Positions 10,192-21,239 of a stretch of DNA of 64,000 nt are shown here, in pieces; within the stretch, counting starts at the first letter, position 1, and the number at the start of each line of letters is the position of its first letter. Location of the stretch: positions 79,710 to 143,709 of the forward strand of contig WEDG01001475.1 of assembly GCA_017591395.1 (NCBI GenBank). Reading direction: 5' to 3'. The notes beneath the pieces were generated by a model. It did no database searches and had not been told where the DNA came from. It saw only the letters and a list, made by a program, of their open reading frames with translations. A program made the position numbers and the translations under genes. Source of the stretch: Schistocephalus solidus (lineage: Eukaryota > Platyhelminthes > Cestoda > Diphyllobothriidea > Diphyllobothriidae).

Positions 10192-11047
10192 CCCTAAAGC
10201 TGACCTAGAACAGTAGCATAGTAATAATCTCAATTTTAAACCTTACTCCATAAAATATTAATTAATTAACCTACTAAAATCTTAAATGTCAAGCCAAAGA
10301 GAGTGCGTTGAATCTCTAAGCGTTCTGCTGTATCCATAGACACCGGAATGACTTGACTTGGCTCTAATCAATCCCAAGGAAGGAAAGCTTCCCTATTGAA
10401 TTGTAACCACACCAATCAAAAAAGATGGCTCCCGACATTTGGAGAACGAGTTTGCTTCAGTTCTTTCTTTCGTAGGAGACGCATCGGGCCCCAATTTAAG
10501 GCCGAAAAAAATGAAAATTCAATCTCTCGTGAAAAGCGATTTCACCTTAAAAATCTTCCTTCCAGGTAACCTTACAGGGACGCGTGCCTTTCGCCTTCGT
10601 ACTAATCGAAAGTAAGGCCATCAATAAATTTTAAAAGCATCCACACTGTTCCGTTTTACACTGAAACTTGAGTATCAAACAAAACTTGATTCCTTAATTG
10701 GGCGTAGTTTATCGTATTTTATTATTAGTACTACTTACTGTTATTCTATTTCACACATTTCTCAAGGACTCGAACTTCCAAATACAGTGACACAGGAAAG
10801 GCTATTTCTGCATTGTTTGCTGTCCTTAGACACAGTGCATGTCCGTGTTTAATCCAAGTCCGTCTATAGACAAGTAACTATACTACAAATGTACCAATGG
10901 ACTCATGGCACGCCGGATGATATTGCACATTTTCAGGCTAGGAAACAGATGTAAGGGTGACTTATATGGTGCCCTAAGCTATACAGGCGAATAGGAACGT
11001 CCCACCCACTTAAAAGAGACGGCCGAGCTATAAATTTCATGAAAGGA

Positions 11048-11243
11048 CAATATCCCTGGGTCTTAACCCTAACACTAACCCTAACATAAAAATTAACTGC
11101 AACCTTAATCCTAACCCTATTCCTTCCCTACACCTACACCCTAAAGTTATCACAATTCTCAAACATTAACCCTTAACATAATCCTGACCCTAACCCAAAA
11201 CTTAACCGCAACACTTACCTTAATCCTAAGCCCAATTTCTCCG
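11048..11243 (+). repeat. Degenerate telomere-like (CCCTAA)n tract, left arm
   Basis: Dense CCCTAA and near-variants (CTAACC, CCTTAA, CCTAAC) run over about 190 bp. The metazoan telomere repeat is TTAGGG, so this is an interstitial telomere-like sequence. The same tract is present inverted at 25,917-26,104, and a more diverged relative is at 22,757-22,850. Confidence 0.8.
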
Positions 11244-13339
11244 GAATTTGGCGTTAAGCAACATGCAGTCTAGGTGGTTTCTATTCCGGTTACAAGTCAT
11301 CCTTTATCGAAACAAATATTGGAGCCTTCTGTAATACAGGTACCTTGGTGGTAAATACTAGATCAGTTAACTACATCAGTGTGGAACCCGTAACCATAAA
11401 ATGAGGCCTCAACTGTTTCCAGAATTAACAGGTAAATAATTTACTTTGTAAGTCAACACACGTCCCTTTCCGTTGCCAAAATATTCAAGATGTTCGTATT
11501 TTACAGATAGGTTGTTGGGATATCCTAACAGCTGTAAACACACACTTTTTACCTCATCTCAGTAGGAACACACATTCAGCACTGACATTAGCACTGGTTA
11601 AAAACAGCTGCCCTGACCTAGATTTAGGATCCAACTGCATCCGACGTAGAAGATCGTTTCCATAAAAACTGAGGACCTGAAGACATCCGTCCTCCTTTGG
11701 GGGTTTACTGGAAAATGGGGGGTAAATTGGGTGCTGATGGCATAATATTTTTCGTGGTGGTCTGACATACAATAACGACCAAACCATATCAGTTGTCATG
11801 CCATTTCGTCTACATCTGACGCCCAGCTAACAGCCAAGGCTTCACGAACCTGTGCTGAATGCGGCGGCAACACACGCATAGGCACGTCCACCGATATGAT
11901 AAAAGGTATGGGAATGCCATGTGCATCCAGCCAACGTCTAAATAAACCATGTGATGCCTGATCCAGTTGTGGGATTGATAATTGCCCAGTCATGCGCGCT
12001 TGGGCGGAAGTTTAATGTTGGCTCAGCCGTTGCACAAAGTTCACTACCGTTTCTCCTCCCAACCATATTGACTCGCAATATGTAGTCGCAACTCTTAAAC
12101 GTTGTTGTTTATTTGAGCGAATTGCGACTTAGAAAATAAATATTCCTTGCGAATGTACGAGATTATTAAAACGGACGTATTCAGAAATGGACCCACTGCC
12201 CAATTATAGCCCATTTAATTGATCCAAGGAGTTCATGATGAAGGCGTAGTAGGTTCATTGGCATGAAAACTCTCGCCTATCCAGACCGCAGGTCAGTTGC
12301 TCTCTTTCAGATAATACAGCCAGGCTTTACCTGCGGGTCAACGTTTGATTAGAACCATTCTGTCAAGAAGGATATCAAATTCAGCTAACTTATCAGCCTG
12401 CTACGCTGTCCTGTCATCAACTGCTGCATCCAACTGGCTCCTGTGTCAGACAGTCTTAGAGCATTATGATCAATGAGGACCACTGGAATGATAATTTTGA
12501 TCTGCTAATCTTATCCTATTTTGTTTCTTCTCTTGAGTCTGCCTGAAGTAGAATGTTAACGAGAGAAGCCTCAAAAGTTCAGCTCAGGTGAAGTGGGCTA
12601 TTTTCCCAGAATGCAGTTTATTCGCTACAGACATTTCGCACCAGATTTTCAATTGCTGTTTAGGATGTCGTTTTTACGCAAATAACGACAAAGAAAATAT
12701 TTTGAAGGTCTACGAGAACAGGCATCTGAATGAGGAACCCGAGAGTCAATTGAAAATTTCATAGTTTACAGAGAGCTGCATTGGATGTTGCGTAGTATTC
12801 TAGATAGAGCTAGCTAAAATTTGGCGTAAGTGCCATTCACCGTACAGGCCGTCAATGCTGCGTTGAGGATCCCACTACAAACCACCACGTGCGACATTTT
12901 AGCCCGTAAGCCACTGCACCTCATGCCATAAGATCAAGAAGCATTCACTCCGCTTGTAAGAAAGGCAAATGAAAGTTTCAGTTTACTGAGTACTGCTTCT
13001 GTACTCTCTAACGAAGGATGCTCAGGCAACAGCCAGGCGAGCGTGTTACGTATTGGCTTATCAACCTAGCTAATGTTGTTATCCTTAGACACTAGATGTT
13101 TTTATTCCATACATATGCGCCTGCGCACACAACGGCTTGGTGTGTGCACGACAGACTGAGGCTGGACATGAACTAGCCTGAACTGACAGACAGTACGTGG
13201 CATTGCCCGTCAGAGCAGGGACGAGAGGGTGGAGAGTTGTCTACAGGCCCCGGGCTTGCTCACTTTAGCAGCCTGGATTGTTTGATCGCTTTTTGACAAT
13301 CACGGAGCAACCGTTCGAAACGGAGGACGGTGCTAGTCA

Positions 13340-14200
13340 CTCGGGAACTAGCACGCAACAAGGTAGATATTGCTACTCTCAGTGAGACCTGATTATCTGA
13401 ACAGGGTCAACTGGAGGATGTGGGTGCTGGCTACACATTCTTCTGGAGCAGCCGTCCAAAGACAGAGCGACGCGACGCTGGTGTCGCCTTTGCTATCCGG
13501 AGGGACAGCGTGGGACATGTGCCCTGTTTGCCACAGGGCATCAACGATTGCCTGATCAGCCTCCGCCTGCCTCTCCGGGGAGACAATTTGGCTAACGTCA
13601 TCAGCGCGTATGCCGCCCCCCCCCCACTAACGAGCTCCGACGAGACAAAGAACAAATTCCATGGGGACCTACGCGTCCTCCTGGCGACTATACCGAAGGC
13701 AGATCAGTTAATTGTCTTTGGTGACGTAAACACGCGCGTCGGGACCGACCACGCTGCCTGGCAGGGAGTGCTGTGTCCCCATAGTCTCACTGGTTTCAAT
13801 GACAACGGTCTACTCATCCGACGAACCTGCGCGGATCACCGCCTGATTCTGACCAACACCGTCTTCCGCCTCTCGATGCGGCAAAAGGCGACCTGGGTAC
13901 ACTCCCCGGTCGAGACAATAGCACCAATTGGACTAGGTTCTCGTCTGGAGGCAAGATCAACAGGACGCGCTGGTGACAAAGGTGATACCCGGTGCCGACG
14001 GATGGACGGATCACCGCCTCGTCATCTCCAAGGTGAGGCTTCGTCTGCAACCACGCAGGAGACCCCAAGGTAAGTGACCACCAGGTAAGTTGAATACTGT
14101 TTTGGTTAATTTGCCTGCTCGCCTTCTACATTTCAGCAACGAACTGGCCAACCGACCAGCCAACCCTCCAGTCGCTGACGTGGATACCTTCATGGAGAAC
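13340..14200 (+). pseudogene. APE-type endonuclease of RTE copy B
   Basis: The frame opens with VDIATLSET, then a stop, then [18 protein letters not shown]. It continues with AERRDAG-type text ([17 protein letters not shown]), [18 protein letters not shown] (family GDFNARVGTD) at about 13,710-13,760, and [20 protein letters not shown]. After about 13,920 a frameshift moves it to a frame with [13 protein letters not shown]. It ends in the conserved linker KLNTVLVNLPARLLHFSNELA (14,088-14,148). The Phe-to-Val change in GDFN and the stop near 13,389 disable it. Confidence 0.8.
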
Positions 14201-14205
14201 CGCTG

Positions 14206-15811
14206 AGGACAGAACTTAAAACACTCTCCCAGGAGATGTGGCACCAAGGACAAGTTCCTCATAACTTCAAAGACGCGATCATCATCCATCTCTACAAGCG
14301 GAAGGGGAACCGGCAACTCTGTGATAATCACAGAGGCATATCGTTGCTCAACATCGCCGGGAAGATATTCACCCATATCTTTCTCACGGACCTCCCGTCA
14401 AAGGCACCGCCCCTCTTCTCAGTGCCGACGGCAGGACACTGCTCACTGAGAAGACGCAAATCCTGATGCGATGGGCAGAACACTTTCAAAGCGTTCTCAA
14501 CCAGCCCTCCACCATCTCCGATGCCACCATCGATCGCCTGTCTGAAGTGGAAATCAACACCAGCCTTGATCTCCCGCCCTCTCTCCAAGAAACCATCAGA
14601 GCCGTGCAGCAACTCTCCAGCGGGAAAGCACCTGGCTCGGACACGAGCACTGCTGAGATTTACAAGCATGGCAGACCCTAACTGATGAACCGAATCAAAG
14701 TTCTCTTCCAGGAGATGTGGCAAGGGAAGAAAGGGAACCGCCAACTCTGCGACAACCACCGAGGAATTTCGCTACTGGACATCGCTGGAAAGATCTTCGC
14801 CCGCATTCTCCTCAACCGCTTGAACGGTCACCTGGACCAAGGACTGCCTTCGAAAAGCTATTGTGGCTTCCGACGACACCGAGGAACAATTGACATGATC
14901 TTCGCCGCTCGCTAGCTGCAAGAGAAGTGCCAGGAGATGCGGACTCACCTCTAAACTACCTTCGCGGATGTGACGAAAGCCATTGAAACAGTGAATCTTG
15001 ACGGGCTGTGGAAAATCATGCAGAAATTTGGCTGTCCTGAACATTTCAAGCATATGATAGGTCAGCTTCACGACGGGATGATGGCGCGCGTTACTGACAA
15101 CGGGACAGTATCCGAAGTATTCACAGGGACCAACGGAGTGAAGCAGGGCTGCGTCCTTGCAACTACCTTCTTTAGTCTCATGTCCTCTGCCATGCTAACG
15201 GACCCCTACCGTAACGACAACCCCTGGGATCCGCATCGCCTACCGGATGGATGGCGGACTCCTCAACCAACGACGCATGCACTTCCGCTCCCGTGTCTCC
15301 ACAGGTACCATCTACGAACTTCTCTTCGCTGACGACTGCGCACCCAATGCAACGACAGAAGAGGAAATGCAAAGGAGCATGGACCTCTTCGCTGCCGCCT
15401 GTGACAACTTCGGACTTCGCATCAACACTGAGAAAACGGTTGTGATGCATCAGCCACCACCCAATACCACCTAATCGGCAGCTCACATCAATTTCAATGG
15501 CACCCAACTGAAATCTGTGGATAACTTCACGTACCTGGGCAGCAATTTATCCCACTGCACCAAAATTGACGATGAGATCGCCCATCGTAACGCCAAAGCC
15601 AGCCAAGCCTTTGGACGCATGCAGAACGTGGTCTGGAATCGACACGGTCTCTACCTCAGCACTAAACTCAAGATTTACAAAGTTTTCATATTGCCGACGC
15701 TGCTGTATGGAGCGGAGACGTGGATGATCTACCAAAAGATGGGGCGGAAGCTCAACCAATTTCACCTCAGCTGCATTCGAATAATACTGAAACTGACATG
15801 GCAAGACAGCT
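14206..15811 (+). pseudogene. Reverse transcriptase of RTE copy B, internally rearranged
   Basis: Main order: LTEKTQILMRWAEHFQSVLN (14,440), LDLPPSLQETIRAVQQLSSG (14,566), KGNRQLCDNHRGISLLDIAG (14,731), IDMIFAAR (14,890), TKAIETVN (motif A; TKAFDTVN in family, so the catalytic Asp is Glu here, 14,970-14,995), NGVKQGCVLATTFFSL (15,134), YELLFADDCAPN (motif C intact, 15,313-15,348), [11 protein letters not shown] (15,520) and [11 protein letters not shown] (15,695). A second copy of the EMW...GISLLNIAGKIF block sits out of place at 14,233-14,385, upstream of the segment it should follow. Confidence 0.85.
14233..14385 (+). repeat. Misplaced duplicate of an RT block in RTE copy B
   Basis: It encodes EMWHQGQVPHNFKDAIIIHL, then YKRKGNRQLCDNHRGIS and LLNIAGKIF. 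The corresponding in-order block is at 14,710-14,805, which has lost about 20 residues between EMWQG and KKGNRQL. The two blocks differ at many synonymous sites, so this looks like recombination with another family member or template switching, not a fresh duplication. Confidence 0.7.
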
Positions 15812-15813
15812 GA

Positions 15814-16100
15814 AACAACTGCAACTGCGCTGGAGTGGTCACCTTGTGAGGATGGACGACGAAAGGCTACCCAAACGAATCTTCTATGGAGATGTCGCCA
15901 TGTGTTATCGTCGACAATTGGGCCAAGTACGACGCTACAAGGACACTCTGAAGACCTACCTGAAGAAACTGCAGGTCAACCCGTCGATTTGGGAGGACCT
16001 CACCCGGACCCAACCGGCTTGGAGAATGGCAGTGAAGACAATGGCAGCAATCTACGAAACCAACCGGATCACCGACACCATGACCAACAGAGCGGCATGA
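15814..16100 (+). pseudogene. C-terminal region of RTE copy B
   Basis: QLQLRWSGHLVRMDDERLPK, RIFYGDVAMCYRR, RRYKDTLKTYLKKLQVN, WEDLTRTQPAWRMAVKTMAA and IYETNRI, ending at a stop at 16,098-16,100. Compared with copy A, the segment [17 protein letters not shown] is deleted at 15,811, with a frameshift. The role of this domain is not established; it is diagnostic of the family. Confidence 0.8.
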
Positions 16101-16129
16101 AAGGCACCAGCGCCCCGGACCAACGCCGC

Positions 16130-16460
16130 CAATGCCCAGGCCCATGCCCGCGCTATCAACGCACCTTCCGCGCGCGTAAATGACTGGTTGGACATCGTCG
16201 GACGCAATGCACCAACAATCCGACTATCCCACAATTCCAACTTCTACTTCAAATTCTGACAACCCTTCTTCGGAATCCCCCACCCTCATCCCCTGGCATC
16301 AATTCCATTACTCGCACTATCATAAAGACCACATCCAAATACTCGTCACCTGTTACCTCCACCACCACCGCCGCCGCCATCACCAGCCTCAGCGATGGGT
16401 ACTCTCTCCTAAACTGTCCTCATTGTGACCGCACATTCACCTCACGCATCAGCCTGGTCG
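16130..16460 (+). pseudogene. Start of the C2H2 finger region of RTE copy B
   Basis: CPRYQRTFRARK (first finger, second Cys replaced by Tyr, 16,144-16,180) is followed by a Ser/Thr/Pro-rich linker (NPTIPTSTSNSDNPSSESPT) and then, after a frameshift, CPHCDRTF-type codons at about 16,421-16,456. The text breaks at 16,460 where a non-coding repeat is inserted. Fingers of this kind probably bind nucleic acid, but their role in the element is not known to me. Confidence 0.65.
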
Positions 16461-16462
16461 GG

Positions 16463-17010
16463 CTGGGGAGGAGTGTGAGGTCGACAGCTCAGTGCATGTT
16501 CCTCACTATAAACAATCTGACGCACTTGAAACTATCCCAGTGCGCTAAAAGCTGTGACCTGGAAGGTTGCCAACTGACGCGATAAATCGGACCGCGTGGT
16601 CAACCCAAGTTGTGTTTTGTGTGTAATGGCCAACTGGCGGACTGAGAGTCAGACTGCAATGGTTCCTTCTTAATGTAGCTTTTATGGCATTCCCAATCCG
16701 TGGGATTCGAGCCAGGTGTAGTGGCATGCCCAGGGGTGGCTCCGGCCGCGCCAGTCACCTGCGTCTACTCCCATCTCCGGTCTTCTTGGCTCTGTCATGA
16801 CACCGGGCTCAGGTGGGGGAGGAGGAGAGAGTGCTGTAGCAAAAAGCGCCATGGGTTGGAAGATTACCAACTGAAAATTGCACTCAAACCTCGCAGTCAT
16901 TCCAATGTGTGTTGTGTAGAGTGGCTGACTGGTGGTCTGGGAGTCAGGCTGCGATGGCTCCTTCTTAACATCGTCGGACTACAACGGTCGAACTCTCGTG
17001 TGCGTGTGTT
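16463..17010 (+). repeat. Non-coding dispersed repeat S, copy 1
   Basis: Begins within a GTGAGGTCGACAGCTCAG block and carries two internal ~120-bp subunits (16,552 and 16,855), each with GG(A/T)AGGTTGCCAACTGA-like text and ending in a GGCTCCTTCTTAA-like block. Between them lies the CACCTGCGTCTACTCCCATC ... ACACCGGGCTCAGG module shared with the copies at 18.24-18.99, 34.06-34.50, 42.76-43.17 and 51.9-52.0 kb. It has no ORF and interrupts the RTE finger region. It is probably a SINE- or MITE-like non-autonomous family. Confidence 0.7.
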
Positions 17011-18068
17011 TGAATAAATTGCTGAAACAACAGCAAATCAACCTGGTGACCTTGGAGGACCTCGTCCTGGACAGACCAGTATGGAGAAGATACGCGAACA
17101 CTGGTGCAGCCATCTATCAAACCAACCGGATCGTAACTCCTAAGGCCAAAGGGCGGCTCGCAAGTCACAAGCACACCGAATGAACACCGCCAATGCCCAA
17201 GCCCTGCTAGCGTGCCCACGCTGTCAACGCACATTCCACGCGCAAATTGGCATAGTTGGATATCTTCGAAATCAATGCAACAAAATCCCATAATATTAAT
17301 CGCTGGCACACCTGACTGAGACCCCACGACGACAACTGCTTCAAACTCTGATGCCCATTTCCTCGATGCCCCGCTGCACATGATCACCAACAACTTCCTC
17401 CCTACCCCACCCCGTGCGCCGATCATGGCGATGAACACCACTTGCCCATCTACCAACACCGCAGTATCCGCAATCGAATACCTGCCACCTATTTCCTCCA
17501 ACACCACCACCGCCCCTAGTACTAGCGATGGGGACTCGGTACTAACCTGTCCTCATTGCAATCGCAAATTCACCTCACACATCGGCCTGGTCGGTACCTT
17601 TCGAATCCATCGCACAGAGACTGGCGAACTAGTGCCTGCAGCACCAACACAGAGCAGAGACCGCCGCCTCTAATAAACTCACTGCCCACGCGCGTTCACT
17701 CATCGCATAGGCCTGCTCGGTTACATGCGTATTCATGCAAGTGGAATCCACCGCGATGCCAGCACATCTTGCGCAACATCATTACTTCCCTCATTCCTCC
17801 CAGGAGCTTGACTACCAGTAACAGCAGCAGAGCCCCCGCAGACTCAGCACCTTCGGATCTCTATTGTCTTCCTTTTCACCGCACGTGCACATCACGCATC
17901 GGCCTGATCGGTCACTTGCGTATCCATTGCACAAAGGCTGAGGAACCATTACCAAGACCTCCAAAATACACCCACCGCACCCGACTCATCTGTCCGCACT
18001 GCCCGCGCAAATTCAAACAATGCATGGGGCTATTAGATCACATGCGTCTCTATGAAAACCTGCGGTAG
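17011..18068 (+). pseudogene. Second RTE 3' fragment with several C2H2 fingers
   Basis: It starts in the RTE C-terminus (LVTLEDLVLDRPVWRRYANT, then GAAIYQTNRIVTPKAK, 17,040-17,150). It then has fingers: ACPRCQRTFHAQIG (17,209), CPHCNRKFTSHIGLVGTFRI (17,550; the first His of the pair is lost, HLRIH to TFRIH), a CPRAFTHRIGLL-type finger (17,690), a degenerate finger at 17,865-17,930 keeping SRIGLIGHLRIH, and ICPHCPRKFKQCMGLLDHMR (17,990-18,050). The linkers are rich in Pro, Thr and Ser. Several frameshifts and stops break it. The first finger text restarts, so this is a different copy from the one ending at 16,460. Confidence 0.75.
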
Positions 18069-18239
18069 AACACCGCCGGCTATACCAAAACACTACATCT
18101 CTCCTCATCAGCCTCTGTACCTCACATGATCACAGGCAAAACCGCAAAAGCATGCTCTCAGTCTGCATAGCTGATTGAGTGGCAAGTATGATCCTCGGCT
18201 CGTTCTGCATGTGGCTCCTCTGTTACATATGTGATCTCA

Positions 18240-18990
18240 GCTTAAGAATATAACGGGGCGATCAGCGCCGTGGGTTGGAAGGTTGCCAACTGACAATTAC
18301 ACTCAGACCTCACAGTAAGTCCAATGTTTGTTGTGTGGAGTGGCTGACTGGTTGTCTGAGAAGCAGGCTGTGATGGATCCTTCTTAACGTGTCCTCTGAC
18401 TATCTCACAAATGTGAGTGTGAGCTGTTTAACCCCCTGTTATGTGAAATCCTGGTGCGTGTGTTTGGGGGGCCAGGTCGTGTTCGTAGTACAGGTAGATG
18501 AGGTCACTAGCAGCTGCGCCCACTTCCGCATCAGACAACTGACCGACTCAGATGGTTGTCTGAGTGTGGGCTGGGGGAGAGAGTGAGGTCAACGGCTCAG
18601 CGCATTTTTTTCCTCAATATACACAATCAGGCGCACTTAAAACTATCACGGTGCGCTAAAAGCCATGGCTTAGAAGGTTGTCAAATGACGGGATAACCCG
18701 GACCATGTTGTCAGTCCAGGGTGTGGTTTGTGTGGAGTGGCTGACTGGCAAATTGAGAGTCAGGCTGAAATGACTCCTTCCTTATGTGGCCTTTATGGCA
18801 CACGCAATCCGGGGTATCCGAGCCAGGTGTGGTGGCGCGCCCAGGGACAGCTGCGGCCATGCCAGTCACCTGCGTCTTCTCCCGCCTTCGGTCTTCCTGA
18901 CTCTGTCCTGCTTAGGTAGGGGAGGAAGAGAGTGTGCGGTAGCTGCAGGGCAAGGCTACTGTCACTTAAAACTAATCAACGCATAAGTCA
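18240..18990 (+). repeat. Non-coding dispersed repeat S, copy 2
   Basis: It matches 16,463-17,010 module by module: subunits at 18,272 and 18,670, the GTGAGGTCAACGGCTCAG block at 18,586, and the CACCTGCGTCTTCTCCCGCC ... GTGCGGTAGCTGCAG module at 18,860-18,945. The order of subunits is permuted relative to copy 1, as if the unit were once tandem. No coding signal was seen. Confidence 0.7.
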
Positions 18991-19119
18991 CCGTCCCTGC
19001 ACTACCCTTCTCTTGTGCATACAGTGAAATTCCTCGGACCATGACGGTTGAACTCTGGTGTTTGTGCTTGTCCTAGAGTTTGATTACTTTTTCGATTTGG
19101 CTGGGACGGACTACCTGCG

Positions 19120-19352
19120 TTGGCATCTCTTTTAACTGCAGAGGAATTTGGTCCATACGGACGTCCAATGGAACGCCTTCTTGCAGAGGGATGTCGGAGC
19201 ATGGGATGGATTCCCTGACACCGTGGTCTACCCCAAAATCCGTTAAAACGTTTCAATGTCAACTAGATACTCTGTTGCTTAGACACTACTGTGCATATAA
19301 TAAAGATTATATCGGTGGTGGTGGTTTGCGTCTGGCTCACCCATTTCAATGA
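19120..19352 (+). pseudogene. CR1-like C-terminal tail fragment
   Basis: The frame reads DVQWNAFLQRDVGAWDGFPD, then VVYPKSVKTFQCQLDTLLLR, with a stop at 19,350. This matches the tail at 62,084-62,338 (DVRRNAFSQRVVGAWNGLPD, VVLSETVDTFKCELD) of another copy. Only the last ~75 residues of ORF2 remain, typical of strong 5' truncation. Confidence 0.75.
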
Positions 19353-20540
19353 CTTGACGTTTCCTAGATTTACTGCAGTACCAATTGATGTTTTTTACTA
19401 TTTATGGATATAACTAGGAGGCTTAAGGACAAAAGCCTTATTTCCTTACTAAAACGACATCTACTAAAATTCCTATTTCCATTTAACCTGTCTTTTCCGA
19501 ATTAGCGTCATGTTCGTCCAGCTCAACTCAAAACAGTTAGCTAAAGTCTCAACAAAGGGCATATCTACTATGGTTGATATCTGGCTTACGTATTCCTTTA
19601 ATATGCTTGGTACCCATAGTTGGTTTTGATGGCTTCTGAGCCCTTTACCCCCTCCTCCCTCTAAACACTAATAGTTACCATTCATTATGGTGGGAGTGAT
19701 ACGATAATATACTGGATTTTATTCAATTCGTAAACGCCTAGTTTTTTGAAAGGAACTTTTTCATCTTTACTTCTACATCGGAAGAAACTACCTTAATGTT
19801 AATTGTTGCTTTTTAAGTACAGAAACTCCTCAAATTACGAACGAGTTACATCCCGAACGGCTGTTCGCAACTTGAACCATCAGTTTACTTAGCACTACCC
19901 GGTATTCAAATTTAAATCTATGGCAGTAAGTGAAAACACATGTATTGTTTATCTTGAATCGTACTCGTAATGTCGTAGTTCATAAATCTTCTCCGTTACT
20001 ATGTCTGAAAGTTCGTAAGTCGAATGCGCGTAAGTAGACGTGTATCTGTATTCCAACTTCCAGGCAATGTTTGAATAAATGAAATTCGATGAAAAAAACA
20101 GTATTCGAGATAATTTGCGCAAATGGTTAGCTAAACGTGAGATCTTACGTAGCAAAAATACTAACAACGATACGATTACTAAAGTATCAATGTGACTGAT
20201 ACTTAGTATGACCTCTGTGGTTTCAACGAGCGTATGATTTGCAATCGACCTCAGGCAGTTGTTTGTTAAGATGAGCACTTCATCTACTGATGTGCTTTTA
20301 CGTAACCTCCAGGAAATTTGATGTCTCAAATATTCCGATGTTGGCTAAGCGCTTATTCAGCATGCCCTGATTACTTCAAACGTCGTAGAAACTTGGGAGG
20401 AGAACCTTTCGAAAACAAACCAAACTAAAATCTAAATAGCGGTCGAGAGATAAATCTCTTCTTCCATCCTATTAATTGCTCTCGTTTTGAAATCTCAAAT
20501 GCAAGCACCCAAGGAATAAATTCGGTTAATAATAAGAACC
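19353..20540. other. No recognisable feature
   Basis: AT-rich sequence with one 126-codon minus-strand frame (19,949-20,329) that matches nothing I know. No repeat shared with the rest of the window was noticed. Confidence 0.45.
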
Positions 20541-20659
20541 TCATACACGCGGGCCTTCTTTTACGGGACCCAATTCGGTGCATAGTGAGATTGCAGTCTC
20601 GAGGTATATGGAAAGCAAACTGGTTGTTGATAAAAGCGAAAAATTCGAGCTCCAGGAAT

Positions 20660-20770
20660 CAGTTAAGAAGGAGAAGATGCGATGGATAGAGTAAAAAGTT
20701 TCTTGGCCCGAGGTTTCGGATTTTAACTCGAACCCATCATCACCGAGAGTTGCAGATATGGAGACAGGAG
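20660..20770 (-). ncRNA. Hammerhead-like terminal sequence, PLE-2 upstream side
   Basis: On the minus strand, GTGATGATGGGTTCGAGTTA is followed by AAATCCGAAACCTCGG. If GTGATGA stands for the CTGATGA core and GAAA for the second core box, the GGGTT/AATCC arms form a stem II of five pairs. The first core base is G instead of C. The homologous hairpin repeats at 781-876 and 30,610-30,704 carry diverged versions. Candidate only. Confidence 0.35.
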
Positions 20771-21239
20771 GCACAAATAGTGCTGTATTTATACGACTTA
20801 ATTGCCATGCCATCGCTTGCTTACCATGAGTAACAACTTTTGCGATCAAAGCTGGTTGTCGTAGTTGAGTCGATTTTGGCTTACCAGTACGATTCTGAGC
20901 CATTACTTGCCGCGATTTCGTTATCCGTGTTGAAGGCTGGTAGGGTCTTTACTCGGGAATGCGGTTGCTGTCAGTGCATTTATTTGTAGTCCGCGCCCTC
21001 CCCATGCGTCGATTCCTCTGCTTCACAGCAGAGAATATGGGAGCGGAAGGTCTTTGCATCAATTAATGGACTGGGGATTGAGAACCATGAGCCAAACAGC
21101 TCACCGCTCAAGATGTTCTCATCTCTTGCGAGAATTTTAATCTCCTATTCCATTTGCCGAGAGTGAGTAGTCGATACCACGAAATTACTTCTGCAATATA
21201 TGTCGGATGAAGTAGAGAATCCCACCGAACACTGTCATT

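Larger units (their letters stand above)
9300..13263 (+). repeat. Left arm of a giant inverted repeat
   Basis: This ~3.96-kb segment is the reverse complement of 23,926-30,590 once the PLE at 26,354-29,097 is removed. Identity is about 95% or more where I aligned it; for example 58 of 60 bases match at 12,601-12,660. The inner boundary is sharp: homology ends at GCTTGCTCAC (13,254-13,263), matching GTGAGCAAGC at 23,926. The outermost ~70 bp (9,300-9,368) match less well. The arm has no recognisable coding domain. It carries telomere-like tracts (11,048-11,243) and short outer repeats. Its longest frames are broken in the other arm, so I treat it as non-coding. Confidence 0.9.
13330..16460 (+). 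mobile_element. RTE-like retrotransposon copy B with C2H2 tail
   Basis: Same family as copy A (1.1-3.9 kb) but better preserved, plus strand. The endonuclease is at 13,340-14,200, RT at 14,206-15,811, C-terminal region at 15,814-16,100 and the zinc-finger region begins at 16,130. It is inserted just inside the left arm (13,263) and is 5' truncated: the protein begins at ARNKVDIATLSET. A non-coding repeat at 16,463-17,010 interrupts the finger region, and a second RTE 3' fragment follows. Stops, frameshifts, one misplaced internal duplication and one deletion make it inactive. Confidence 0.85.

Noticed and set aside
11554..11993. Two minus-strand frames in the left arm (81 and 65 codons) as genes
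   Set aside because: The homologous positions in the right arm carry stops and indels, and no domain is recognisable.
14070..14136. Intron-like segment in RTE copy B (GTAAGT ... TTCTACATTTCAG), mirrored in copy A near 3,055-3,120
   Set aside because: In the correct frame the same bases encode the conserved linker KLNTVLVNLPARLLHFSNEL, present in both copies, so this is coding sequence and not an intron.
16690..16715. GGCTCGAATCC B-box-like text (minus strand) in repeat S
   Set aside because: The T-stem pairing fails beyond two pairs and I found no matching A box at the right distance, so tRNA origin of repeat S is not supported.
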